Positions 10,428 through 18,546 of a stretch of DNA of 64,000 nucleotides are shown here, one piece after another (position 1 is the stretch's first letter; each line of letters begins with the position of its first letter). The stretch spans positions 16,363 to 80,362 of the forward strand of contig DVLO01000044.1 in NCBI GenBank assembly GCA_018715495.1, in the 5' to 3' direction. A model generated the notes under the pieces. It saw nothing but the letters and a program-made list of their open reading frames with translations, ran no database searches and was not told where the DNA came from. This stretch comes from Candidatus Limihabitans stercoravium (GTDB lineage: Bacteria > Bacillota > Clostridia > Christensenellales > CAG-314). The translations under genes and the position numbers were made by a program.

Positions 10428-10462
10428 AAAAAACACAGCACCGTGTGGTGCTGTGCTTTTAA
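10428..10462. terminator. Bidirectional terminator between convergent genes
   Basis: A 9-bp stem (10434-10442 with 10447-10455), tetraloop GTGT, A-rich on the left and T-rich on the right. It serves the ECF gene (+) and the uL15-like gene (-). Confidence 0.8.
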
Positions 10463-10473
10463 TTTAGTATGTA

Positions 10474-11619
10474 TTACTTTTTTTCGGGAATATAAGCGTC
10501 GCCACCCGTCAGCACAATCATCTTGATTGCCTGAGTTGAGAAGTCATTGGCGTAAACACTCAGTTTCTTGTCCAATGTTCCCCTGGCAAGCACCTTGTAA
10601 TGACCAACATTCTTGGCAATCAGGTTTTTCGCCTTCAATGCTTCAAGCGTTACTTCCTCTCCGTCTTCGAAATTAGCACTGATTGTGTCAATGTTTACAA
10701 TACCCTTCTTACCTTCAGACAACACAAATTCGCTGCGTTCCACCATTGCACTGACAAATTCGTCAGGTACGATTGCGTCGGCTTCGGCAACGGTGATTTT
10801 CGAACGAATGAGTTCGGCAATGTCCGCCTTGACAAGTTTGGCATTTTCAGTACTTCCGTCCGCCTTGATTTTTACAAGTCCCATTTCAACAAGTTTGGCT
10901 GTATTTTCGTAAGGCAACTTGTAATCGACGTAAGGTGCATTGGACGGTTCAATTCCTTCCAGTGCCATTTCAATGAGTTCCAGTGCGTATCTGCTGCGAA
11001 GGGGATTCTTTATTCCGTAACGTGTGGGAACATCAACGTACTTCTTGCTTTCAGATGCGTCTTCAACCTTGAACTTGCTTTCCAAAAGTGTGTTGGGATC
11101 AATTGCAAGGTAGAGATTCAACGTCTTTCCCTTGACCGCCAATACTGCGTACAGCTTTCTGCCGATACGGAAACTTTCGCCCGACCAACTGAAACGACTC
11201 TTTACACCCTTGTAGGACAACAGCTTGTTTTTCAACAGATCGTAAAATTCCTTCAGCTGATCATCTGCCTGCATGACACGTGCTTTAAAACTGCGGTCGT
11301 AAAGAACATGCACAAGACGTTGTTTCTGTTCGACAACCTTGGCTGTCTTTGCAACAGGACGTTGTTCCTCAATTTTCGGAGCTTCCTGTTCGGCAGGTTG
11401 TTGGGCAGGTTGTTCTTCTTCAAGAGCAATGGGCTGTGGCTGAACCGTCGGTTGTTCAAGAGGCTGAATTTCTACTGGTTGCTGCTTTTGCTGTTTAGAT
11501 TGCTTCCTTCCACGTGCAATAGCTGCAACAATCACAACCACAAGCAACACAGCCACAACCAACATCAATCCGTAGATGATGTATTGGTCAATCTGTAATG
11601 CGTTGAGTAAAGTTGACAT
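10474..11619 (-). CDS. Membrane-anchored protein with ribosomal uL15-like C-terminus
   Basis: Protein of 381 residues. One strong transmembrane segment lies at about residues 12-35 (YIIYGLMLVVAVLLVVVIVA), followed by a Pro/Gln/Glu-rich linker and a soluble domain from about 100. The last 60 residues (LEALKAKNLI, then VLARGTLDKKLSVYANDFS and TGG) match the end of ribosomal protein L15, where the same pattern forms the LGxGxLxxxLxVxAxxFS motif. Such proteins are annotated as uL15 family in clostridia, but the membrane anchor makes a ribosomal role unlikely. The start was placed at the ATG at 11619 because AAGGAGGAG lies just before it; an in-frame start 10 codons upstream lacks a ribosome site. 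Function unknown. Confidence 0.75.
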   Translation of the reverse strand: MSTLLNALQIDQYIIYGLMLVVAVLLVVVIVAAIARGRKQSKQQKQQPVEIQPLEQPTVQPQPIALEEEQPAQQPAEQEAPKIEEQRPVAKTAKVVEQKQRLVHVLYDRSFKARVMQADDQLKEFYDLLKNKLLSYKGVKSRFSWSGESFRIGRKLYAVLAVKGKTLNLYLAIDPNTLLESKFKVEDASESKKYVDVPTRYGIKNPLRSRYALELIEMALEGIEPSNAPYVDYKLPYENTAKLVEMGLVKIKADGSTENAKLVKADIAELIRSKITVAEADAIVPDEFVSAMVERSEFVLSEGKKGIVNIDTISANFEDGEEVTLEALKAKNLIAKNVGHYKVLARGTLDKKLSVYANDFSTQAIKMIVLTGGDAYIPEKK

Positions 11620-11700
11620 ATTACTCCTCCTTTTCTGTACTGCGTTCACATTGCAGTTGCAATGTTGCGACAGAATTTCTCTTTAGAAATATATACTGAC

Positions 11701-11729
11701 ATTATGCCCAATTGCATCGATTTTGTCAA
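11701..11729 (-). promoter_or_regulatory. Promoter of the uL15-like gene
   Basis: On the minus strand: TTGACA (11724-11729), 17-bp spacer, CATAAT (11701-11706). It gives a leader of about 75 nt containing two small hairpins. Confidence 0.65.
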
Positions 11730-11785
11730 GACGTTACTTAAAAAATAAGCACAAATTTTAAATTTTTACTAATCGCAATTTACCA

Positions 11786-12682
11786 TTATATACTCAATGT
11801 CCAGTCTATCCCTGCCTTTTCAAGACGTTGTTTATCCTTGACTACACTGTTCAACAACCGTCTTGGAAGATCTTCGTTTTGCTTCAATATGTTGTCAAAC
11901 TGACTGTATGGGAATGGATGTTCGAAGGTGTCGCTTCCCACTTCGATTGTGTAGGAGGGAATCTTCAACATCTTGATACACCAGTCCTTGTAGCCGCCTG
12001 TACTACCCTTGCCGTCAATCAATGTGTAGCCGGTACTTCTTGCAATGGCGTCGGCGTACCTCTTGTCACGCCACAATCGGTGAGTTGCCTGATTGAATTT
12101 CCAGTACACCACTTCACCCTTGCAGTGGTAACTCAATGTCACAAGCGGTTTTACCGCAAGAGTAAAACGCACAAGCGCCTGCGTTTCCGCTTCGCTTTCG
12201 GGACACTTGCCAACGTAGTTTTCTTTGTCGGGATTGAACACGTTGCTTGCGCCCTTACCCCAGTTAGCGTCGAAATTGACATTGATGTCCACACCGTTGA
12301 CATTGCTTTTCCACAACGAAAAGTCACTGCCGCCGTTCAGTTCCGAAAGAAATCGGCGTCGCTCTTCATCATCAATAAAATCCACTCCTTCCTGACACAA
12401 CCTCACACCGTCGGGATTTGCCATGGGAATGAAGTAAATCCCCCCAAGGTTAAGCAAATCGCTGTTCTTGACCAGATACTTCGCCTGACAAAGGCACAAC
12501 AATGCCGTAATGTGTTCACGTGCGTGTATTGCAGACTGAACAATCATATAATTGCCGTTTTTCTGTCCTACAAATATGTAGGGAATACGTTGACCTAAAG
12601 TACTTTCCCCAATGCTGCCCACTTCTACTCCGTGAGTGTTGAACAATTGCAATTCGTGCAGTAAATCCTTGTAACTAAACAC
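11786..12682 (-). CDS. M14-family zinc carboxypeptidase (gamma-D-glutamyl-diamino acid endopeptidase type)
   Basis: Protein of 298 residues with the complete M14 active site: zinc ligands in HAREH (H53, E56), the third histidine in LSYHCKGE (H186), and the catalytic glutamate in YTIEVGS (E247). NPDG (89-92) is also typical. The closest known functional group is the gamma-D-glutamyl-meso-diaminopimelate peptidases that trim cell-wall peptides. No signal peptide is seen, so it should act on recycled muropeptides in the cytoplasm or mother cell; that placement is inference. The start is GTG at 12682, preceded by AAGGAGA at a good distance. A TATAAT lies upstream on the minus strand, but no convincing -35 was found. 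Confidence 0.85.
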   Translation of the reverse strand: MFSYKDLLHELQLFNTHGVEVGSIGESTLGQRIPYIFVGQKNGNYMIVQSAIHAREHITALLCLCQAKYLVKNSDLLNLGGIYFIPMANPDGVRLCQEGVDFIDDEERRRFLSELNGGSDFSLWKSNVNGVDINVNFDANWGKGASNVFNPDKENYVGKCPESEAETQALVRFTLAVKPLVTLSYHCKGEVVYWKFNQATHRLWRDKRYADAIARSTGYTLIDGKGSTGGYKDWCIKMLKIPSYTIEVGSDTFEHPFPYSQFDNILKQNEDLPRRLLNSVVKDKQRLEKAGIDWTLSI

Positions 12683-12765
12683 CGTTTCTCCTTACTTGTG
12701 ATATTATATGACACAAGTTCAGCCGATTTGACAAAATGCACAAGTCACTTTTTATATGCAGTTAC

Positions 12766-12794
12766 TTGACTAAATACCGTAACAGTGGTTAAAT
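12766..12794 (+). promoter_or_regulatory. Promoter of the antiporter leader
   Basis: TTGACT (12766-12771), 17-bp spacer, extended -10 TGG-TTAAAT (12789-12794). Predicted RNA start is at about 12801. Confidence 0.5.
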
Positions 12795-12800
12795 GTAAAC

Positions 12801-12891
12801 AAGGGAATAAAGTTCTCCCGAACATTGATTATCTTAAACCGCTTTTAAAGGCTGATGACTTCTGCAATGTGCAGGGGTATCAGCCTTTTTT
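12801..12891 (+). promoter_or_regulatory. Candidate riboswitch/attenuator: pseudoknot then intrinsic terminator
   Basis: The predicted RNA opens with GGGA (12803-12806), then a hairpin GTTC-TCCC-GAAC (12812-12823) whose loop is complementary to that GGGA, giving an H-type pseudoknot. A second element, 12847-12891, is a branched terminator: outer stem AAAGGCTGAT/ATCAGCCTTT (12847-12856 with 12879-12888), inner stem CTGCA/TGCAG, then a T run. It stands directly before a remnant cation/proton antiporter gene. Sodium- and lithium-sensing riboswitches are known before such genes, but I cannot match this RNA to a named class from memory. A simple attenuator is the alternative. Confidence 0.45.
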
Positions 12892-12907
12892 GCGTATGTG
12901 AGGTTTT

Positions 12908-13185
12908 ATGTTGGATTTTTTGACGTCATTTGCAGTAATTACGTTGAGTTCGTTGTGCTTGGTTCAATCTTGTCCAAACTGAAGTTGCCGCCCCTTGTGG
13001 CAATGCTGATTGTGGGGATTGTGTTGATTACTGCACCGCTTGGTGCAATTGCAATAGACAACCTTTACAAAAAACTGCTGACACACGACATCAACCCAAC
13101 TGACAACGACAACAGTCAATCAAAACTGCCGTTACATCCACCAGTGACGCACAAGTCAGATTGTAAAACAACAAACAACACTTGA
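12908..13185 (+). pseudogene. Collapsed cation/proton antiporter gene
   Basis: From the ATG at 12908 the first frame gives MLDFLTSFAVITLSSL. After a one-base shift near 12957 it continues LGSILSKLKLPPLVAMLIVG, the usual first membrane segment of CPA-type sodium/proton antiporters. This joins straight to ITAPLGAIAIDNLYKKLL, which is how such proteins normally end. So the middle, normally more than 300 residues, is missing. The gene is therefore a remnant with an internal deletion plus a frameshift. A 95-codon frame beginning with GTG at 12898 could still be translated but would not make a transporter. Family assignment rests on the two end motifs. Confidence 0.7.
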
Positions 13186-13201
13186 AAGTGAATTATTGCA
13201 C

Positions 13202-13238
13202 AAAAAACACGCTTGCCAAATCTTACAAGCGTGTTTTT
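13202..13238. terminator. Bidirectional terminator
   Basis: An 11-bp stem (13205-13215 with 13226-13236) flanked by A and T runs, shared by the antiporter remnant (+) and nagB (-). Confidence 0.8.
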
Positions 13239-13265
13239 ATTAAAATAGTCAATATAAATTTTTCG

Positions 13266-13994
13266 TTACATTTTAAGTTTAGCAGCAGCAAGTGTGTCAC
13301 ACACCAAAACTACATCAGGGTGTTTTTGCAGTACGCTTGCAGGACAGTTTTCACTGATTTCTCCCTGCACCATTTTGTACACTGCATCCGCCTTGTTGGT
13401 TCCGTTGGCAATTACAATGATTTTTCTTGCGTTAATGATGTTGGAAATGCCCATGGTGATTGCCTTTGTCGGCACTTCGTCAATGCTGTTGAACAGACGG
13501 GAATTGTCCTTGATTGTGCTGTCGGCAAGTTGCACGATGTGGGTCACACTGTCGAAAGGTGTGCCCGGTTCGTTGAAACCGATGTGTCCGTTACTGCCGA
13601 TTCCCAACACCTGGATGTCCTGTTTCAAACTTGCAAGCAATTCATTGTACTGTCGACACTGCTGCTCAAGGTTGTCGGCACTTCCGCATGGAATGTGAGT
13701 GTTGCCAAGGTCAATGTCAATGTGGTCAAACAACACGTTGCGCATGAAGTAAGCGTAACTTTGCGGATGATCTCTGTCAAGTCCCACGTATTCGTCAAGG
13801 TTTACGGTACTGACATTGGCAAAAGACAACAAACCCGCCTCATACATTTCAATGAGGTTGTTGTAAAGACCGATTGGACTGCTTCCCGTTGCCAATCCTA
13901 AAACTGCATTGGGATTGTCCAGGACAACATGGCTGACGATTTCCGCAGCAACCTTGCTCATTTCGTGGTAATCATTGGTAACAATTACTTTCAT
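13266..13994 (-). CDS. nagB: Glucosamine-6-phosphate deaminase
   Basis: Converts glucosamine-6-phosphate to fructose-6-phosphate and ammonia, feeding amino sugars into glycolysis. At 242 residues it has the usual length. The family motifs are complete: GLATGSSPIGLY near residue 33, the catalytic aspartate in VNLDEYVGL (D67), and the active-site loop GIGSNGHIGFNEPG with H137. It is a single-gene unit with GGAGAG before the ATG, its own promoter and a shared terminator. No nagA or sugar transporter lies next to it, so its partners must be elsewhere. Confidence 0.97.
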   Translation of the reverse strand: MKVIVTNDYHEMSKVAAEIVSHVVLDNPNAVLGLATGSSPIGLYNNLIEMYEAGLLSFANVSTVNLDEYVGLDRDHPQSYAYFMRNVLFDHIDIDLGNTHIPCGSADNLEQQCRQYNELLASLKQDIQVLGIGSNGHIGFNEPGTPFDSVTHIVQLADSTIKDNSRLFNSIDEVPTKAITMGISNIINARKIIVIANGTNKADAVYKMVQGEISENCPASVLQKHPDVVLVCDTLAAAKLKM

Positions 13995-14021
13995 ATCTTC
14001 TCTCCGACATTTGATAATCCC

Positions 14022-14050
14022 ATTGTATTACTAATTAAAAAATATGTCAA
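14022..14050 (-). promoter_or_regulatory. Promoter of nagB
   Basis: On the minus strand: TTGACA (14045-14050), 17-bp spacer, TACAAT (14022-14027). Confidence 0.7.
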
Positions 14051-14094
14051 GACTGTAACTGACTGTACATGAATTTGCAAAATGCAATTTGTAT

Positions 14095-14122
14095 AAAAAG
14101 TCACCTGTGAAATACAGGTGAC
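14095..14122 (-). terminator. Terminator after the Sel1-repeat gene
   Basis: A 9-bp perfect stem (14100-14108 with 14114-14122), then T residues on the minus strand. It resembles the hpt terminator at 18454-18484 and lies beyond the copied hpt end, so it appears to be part of the same duplication. Confidence 0.75.
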
Positions 14123-14129
14123 CTTGTGC

Positions 14130-14184
14130 ACAATATATTCAATTTTACTTGTAGGCTTCTTCCGCAAGCACGCAGATATCACGC
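14130..14184 (-). repeat. 55-bp direct repeat, copy 1 (duplicated hpt 3' end)
   Basis: Identical over 55 bases to 18492-18546. It contains the last 13 codons of hpt (ending LAEEAYK and stop) and 15 bases beyond, but no other hpt sequence precedes it here. It lies just downstream of the Sel1-repeat gene. Confidence 0.9.
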
Positions 14185-14219
14185 GACGTGATTTTAGCAA
14201 AATTGAGAAATTTGCCTTG

Positions 14220-17200
14220 TTACAAGTTTTCCTTGTTGTTTTCCTTTAACCGGCAAAGGAACTCCACAATCTTCGGATCGTAAAACTCGAATCTCTGTGG
14301 CAAGAACGTTTCTACAACTGCGTATTTGCCAAAAAGTTTCTTGACAATGTCAATTGACTTTACTTCAAACAACGGAATTTCAACATCGTTGATCTTCAAC
14401 AATCCAAAGTTGACAATCAGTTTGTTGCCCGACTTCTTGTCCGTTAAAACAGTGTTGGTATTTGACATTCCGTCAACATTGCAGTAAAACAATTTGCGGT
14501 TTGAATACATTAATGAGTGACATTTCCTGAAATGTTGAGCTGCCCTTGACTTGTCCACAGCCGTACCGTAGCCGTAGCGATAGCAACAGCCCAAAAGATA
14601 GTCGACACCTGTCCACGGTTCGGGATTTTTGCAACTTGACAGATACTTGAAGGCAAGGTTGTAGTTCTTTTCGACCAATTGCCCTTCGTAGTAAATCTTA
14701 CCTAATTGACAAGCAGCATGGTTGTTTCCGCTCTCTTTGTAAATTTTCTCTAACAATCTGACGCCTTCGGCGCCGTGTTGCTGACGAAAGTGATTTAGAT
14801 ATAGATTTGCCAACTTTAATTCTACACTGGTGTTACCTTTACTGAGAGCGCTCCTGTACAGTTCGACAGCCTTGTCAAGATTTACTCTGTCGTTGACATA
14901 TTGGTCGGCAAGTTCGATTTCGGCATATTCAAATCCCGATTCCGCAGCCTGTTCCTTGTATCCCGCCCAATACAGCGCAGGCGGATAGCCTTGCCGGGCT
15001 GACAGTTGAATCAATCTTTCTTGTTCTTCCTTGTGGGGCAAACTCCATATCTTCCGCCCTGCAATGAAATATTCAAAACTCTCAGTCTGCAAAATTCCGA
15101 AGTAAAACTGTGCAACACAGTTTCCTTCCCTTTCGTACTTTCTCAATAAATCGTACAACTGACTGTGCCTGTTTTCCGCCAGCATTTCTTTGTACATTTT
15201 TCCAATCAACTGATATTCCTTGACGTACATTTCATTGGTAAACTGCTTACACTGTACATACTTTCGCATTGCAACAATGCAGAACTCCAACGCAAAGGAC
15301 TTGATAAAGCCGGATTGCTGAGTAAACTTGTCCAACAGGTAGGTTTCCGCCTCATTACAGCCACGTGAAACCGCCTTGATGAACAGTTCCTGGGACTTCA
15401 TGCTGTCTTTAACAACAAATTTACCGTTTTCGTATCGCTGTGCAAGACGATACATTGCCCAAGCGTCTCCATTGTCCGCATCCTTGCTGTACTGTTGCGT
15501 TGCGTCCGAACGCAACTTCATTGCCTTTAATTTGTCTACGGAAACGCCTCGTCCATCTTCGTAACACCCTGCAAGGTTGTCCATCGCAACAGCATTGCCA
15601 AGTTCGGCGGATTTTGTGTACCATTCCACTGCCTTAGAGTAATTCTGTTCAACTCCTTCACCATTTGCATATCTTAATCCAAGATTGTTCATTGCCTCTC
15701 TGTTGCCAAGCTCTGCTGATTTAGTGTAACACTCTACCGCTTTAAAGTAATCTTTTTCTACTCCTTCACCCTTGTAATAACTATTGCCAAGGTTGAGCAT
15801 TGCGCTTGCATTGCCAAGCTCAGCGGATTTAGTGTACCACTCTACTGCTTTAGTGTAATCCTGTTCAACTCCTTCGCCATAGTAATAACTATAAGCTAAA
15901 TTGAACATTGCATCTCTGTTACCGAGCTCTGCGGATTTAGTGTACCACTCTACCGCCTTAGTGTAATCCTGTTCAACTCCATTACCCCTATCATAACAAA
16001 AGCCAAGATTGTTGATGGCATCTCTGTTACCAAGCTCTGCGGATTTAGTGTACCATTCTACTGCCTTGGTGTAATCCTGCTCAATGCCGTTACCATTGTA
16101 ATAGCACAAACCAAGATTGAACATTGCATCTCTGTTTGCAAGTTCTGCGGATTTAGTAAACCACTCTACTGCTTTAGCATAATCCTGTTCAACTCCTTCA
16201 CCCTTGTAATATCTTAATCCAAGACTGTTCATGGCATCTCTGTTACCAAGTTCGGCGGATTTAGTGTACCACTGTACTGCTTTAGTGTAATCCTGTTCCA
16301 CACCTTCACCCTTGTTATAGCAATAGGCTAAATTGAACATTGCATCACTGTCACCAAGTTCGGCGGATTTAGTGTACCACTGTACCGCTTTAGTGTAATC
16401 CTTTTCTACGCCTTCACCCTTGTAATAACTATTGCCAAGGTTAAACATTGCGCTTGCATTGCCAAGTTCGGCGGATTTAGTGTACCACTCTACTGCCTTA
16501 GTGTAATCCTGTTCAACTCCATTACCCCTATCATAACAAAAGCCAATACGGTTCATGGCATTTCTGTTACCAAGTTCGGCGGATTTAGTGTACCACTGTA
16601 CCGCTTTAGTGTAATCCTTTTCAACTCCTTCGCCATTGTAATAACTATAAGCTAAATCGAACATTGCATCTCTGTTACCGAGCTCTGCGGATTTAGTACT
16701 CCACTCCACTGCTTTAAAATGATCTTTTTCAACACCGGTACCATGGTAATAGCAAACACCAAGATTGCGCATTGCATCGCTGTTTCCAAGTTCGGCGGAT
16801 TTAGTGAACCATTCTACTGCTTTAGAGTAATCTTGCTCGACACCTTCACCGTTATAATAACTATTGCCAAGGTTGAGCATTGCGATTGCATTGCCAAGCT
16901 CTGCAGATTTAGTGTACCACTCTACTGCCTTAGTGTAATCCTGTTCAACTCCTTCACCATAGTAGTAACAGTTACCAAGATTGCGCATTGCGCTTGCATT
17001 GCCAAGCTCTGCGGATTTGGTGTACCACTGTACCGCTTTAGTGTAATCCTGTTCAACTCCTTCACCCTTGTAATAACCATTGCCAAGGCTATTCATTGCA
17101 TATGCGTTACCCAGTTCAGCAGATTTAGTGTACCACTCTACCGCTTTAAAGTAATCTTTTTCTACTCCTTCACCCTTGTAATAGCAAACACCAAGATTGA

Positions 17201-18323
17201 ACATTGCATCACTGTCACCAAGTTCGGCGGATTTAGTATACCACTCTACTGCTTTAGCGTAATCCTTTTCAACTCCTTTACCCTTCTCATAACAATAGCC
17301 AAGGTTGTTCATTGCATCTCTGTTACCAAGGTTTGCAGATTTTGTGTACCATTCTACTGCTTTAGCGTAATCCTGTTCAACTCCTTCGCCATAGAAATAA
17401 CCATTGCCAAGGCTATTCATTGCATATGCGTTACCCAGTTCAACAGATTTAGTGTACCACTCTACCGCTTTAAAGTAATCTTTTTCTACTCCTTCACCAT
17501 TGTAATAACTATTGCCAAGGTTAAACATTGCGCTTGCGTTACCAAGCTCTGCGGATTTAGTAAACCACTCTACTGCTTTAGCGTAATCCTTTTCAACTCC
17601 TTCGCCATAGTAGTAACAACTACCAAGATTGCGCATTGCTCCTGAATTACCAAGCTCTGCGGATTTAGTAAACCACTCTACTGCTTTAGCATAATCCTGT
17701 TCAACTCCTTCACCCTTGTAATAGCAATAGCCAATATTGTGCATTGCATCACTGTTACCAAGGTTTGCAGATTTAGTGTACAACTCTACTGCTTTAGCGT
17801 AATCCTTTTCAACTCCTTCACCCTTGTAATAGCAAACACCAAGGTTGCGCATTGCGTTGCTGTTGCCAAGTTCGGCGGATTTAGTGTACAACTCTACTGC
17901 TTTAACGTCATCCTTTTCTACGCCTTGACCGAAGTTGTAACAGTAGCCCAATGCGTTTATTCCAGAGGAATTGTTGCACTGTGCTGATTTCTTGTACCAA
18001 GACAAAGCCTCGTCGTAATCCTTGTCAACACCCAAACCGTTACTGTAGCACTTACCGATGTAGTACATTGCCTCGCCGTCACCGTTGCCTGCAAATTTAC
18101 GAAATATTTCAAGTGCCTGACTGTACTGCTTGTTTTCCAGAAGATCCACTGCCTGCTTGAGTTCGCACTCGCTTGACAATTGGTCAGACGAAACAGTGCT
18201 ATTTTTTTCAATGCCGTACTGCTTGTCAATGTCGGTACTTCCACACACAGGACATTGCCTGATCTTGTCGAAGTCCTTGGCGTCAACTTGCAGTTCAAAC
18301 CCGCATTTGTTACATTTAATCAT
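14220..18323 (-). CDS. Giant Sel1-like repeat protein with N-terminal zinc ribbon
   Basis: Protein of 1,367 residues. The N-terminus is a small zinc ribbon (CNKCG and CPVCG, cysteines at 4, 7, 24, 27). About two divergent Sel1 repeats follow, then 22 nearly identical tandem 36-residue units of the form KAVEWYTKSAELGN, and then more divergent repeats to about residue 1,270. A unique C-terminal domain of about 90 residues ends the protein. Sel1 repeats form alpha-solenoids that bind other proteins. No signal peptide or membrane segment is seen, so it should be cytoplasmic. The start at 18323 was chosen because GAGGAGGGG precedes it. It is transcribed alone from its own promoter, and it sits where ftsH often follows hpt. 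Partners are unknown. Confidence 0.85.
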   Translation of the reverse strand: MIKCNKCGFELQVDAKDFDKIRQCPVCGSTDIDKQYGIEKNSTVSSDQLSSECELKQAVDLLENKQYSQALEIFRKFAGNGDGEAMYYIGKCYSNGLGVDKDYDEALSWYKKSAQCNNSSGINALGYCYNFGQGVEKDDVKAVELYTKSAELGNSNAMRNLGVCYYKGEGVEKDYAKAVELYTKSANLGNSDAMHNIGYCYYKGEGVEQDYAKAVEWFTKSAELGNSGAMRNLGSCYYYGEGVEKDYAKAVEWFTKSAELGNASAMFNLGNSYYNGEGVEKDYFKAVEWYTKSVELGNAYAMNSLGNGYFYGEGVEQDYAKAVEWYTKSANLGNRDAMNNLGYCYEKGKGVEKDYAKAVEWYTKSAELGDSDAMFNLGVCYYKGEGVEKDYFKAVEWYTKSAELGNAYAMNSLGNGYYKGEGVEQDYTKAVQWYTKSAELGNASAMRNLGNCYYYGEGVEQDYTKAVEWYTKSAELGNAIAMLNLGNSYYNGEGVEQDYSKAVEWFTKSAELGNSDAMRNLGVCYYHGTGVEKDHFKAVEWSTKSAELGNRDAMFDLAYSYYNGEGVEKDYTKAVQWYTKSAELGNRNAMNRIGFCYDRGNGVEQDYTKAVEWYTKSAELGNASAMFNLGNSYYKGEGVEKDYTKAVQWYTKSAELGDSDAMFNLAYCYNKGEGVEQDYTKAVQWYTKSAELGNRDAMNSLGLRYYKGEGVEQDYAKAVEWFTKSAELANRDAMFNLGLCYYNGNGIEQDYTKAVEWYTKSAELGNRDAINNLGFCYDRGNGVEQDYTKAVEWYTKSAELGNRDAMFNLAYSYYYGEGVEQDYTKAVEWYTKSAELGNASAMLNLGNSYYKGEGVEKDYFKAVECYTKSAELGNREAMNNLGLRYANGEGVEQNYSKAVEWYTKSAELGNAVAMDNLAGCYEDGRGVSVDKLKAMKLRSDATQQYSKDADNGDAWAMYRLAQRYENGKFVVKDSMKSQELFIKAVSRGCNEAETYLLDKFTQQSGFIKSFALEFCIVAMRKYVQCKQFTNEMYVKEYQLIGKMYKEMLAENRHSQLYDLLRKYEREGNCVAQFYFGILQTESFEYFIAGRKIWSLPHKEEQERLIQLSARQGYPPALYWAGYKEQAAESGFEYAEIELADQYVNDRVNLDKAVELYRSALSKGNTSVELKLANLYLNHFRQQHGAEGVRLLEKIYKESGNNHAACQLGKIYYEGQLVEKNYNLAFKYLSSCKNPEPWTGVDYLLGCCYRYGYGTAVDKSRAAQHFRKCHSLMYSNRKLFYCNVDGMSNTNTVLTDKKSGNKLIVNFGLLKINDVEIPLFEVKSIDIVKKLFGKYAVVETFLPQRFEFYDPKIVEFLCRLKENNKENL
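15531..17906 (-). repeat. Tandem array of 22 coding 108-bp units
   Basis: Each 108-bp unit encodes one 36-residue Sel1 repeat. Units differ by scattered substitutions, and some separated units are almost identical, as expected from repeat shuffling by recombination. The copy number could be misassembled. Confidence 0.9.
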
Positions 18324-18359
18324 CAAAATCCCCTCCTCTCTTGCGATAAATATAACAAC

Positions 18360-18388
18360 ATTATACACTAAACTAGTCTTGTATGCAA
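18360..18388 (-). promoter_or_regulatory. Promoter of the Sel1-repeat gene
   Basis: On the minus strand: TTGCAT (18383-18388), 17-bp spacer, TATAAT (18360-18365). Confidence 0.65.
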
Positions 18389-18453
18389 TAACAATCGTGT
18401 AATTAGTTGTATTGTCAATCCATTACATTTGACAAAATTCGTCAATCTAACTG

Positions 18454-18484
18454 ACAAAAGCCACCTGCGTGATTGCAAGTGGCT
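18454..18484 (-). terminator. Terminator after hpt
   Basis: A 10-bp stem with one G-U pair (18459-18468 with 18475-18484), then T residues on the minus strand. It separates hpt from the Sel1-repeat gene. Confidence 0.75.
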
Positions 18485-18491
18485 TGTAGTA

Positions 18492-18546
18492 ACAATATAT
18501 TCAATTTTACTTGTAGGCTTCTTCCGCAAGCACGCAGATATCACGC
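18492..18546 (-). repeat. 55-bp direct repeat, copy 2 (native hpt 3' end)
   Basis: The original copy: the last 13 codons of hpt plus 15 bases. The same 55 bases recur at 14130-14184, in the same orientation, on the other side of the Sel1-repeat gene. Confidence 0.9.

Noticed and set aside
10600..11598. 332-codon plus-strand frame opposite the uL15-like gene
   Set aside because: It mirrors codon periodicity of the real gene, is rich in Phe/Cys/Leu, and has no start signals.
12898..13185. Intact 95-codon gene
   Set aside because: The GTG-started frame joins the two ends of an antiporter in a way that lacks the transporter core; treated as a pseudogene.
13182..13901. Long plus-strand frame opposite nagB
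   Set aside because: nagB on the other strand has complete family motifs; this frame has no ribosome site or recognisable protein.
15531..17906. CRISPR-like regular repeats
   Set aside because: The 108-bp units are fully coding and contiguous, with no spacers; they are protein repeats.
16719..17987. Long repetitive plus-strand frames in the Sel1 region
   Set aside because: They are the complement of the 108-bp coding repeats; an open frame in one unit repeats in all.
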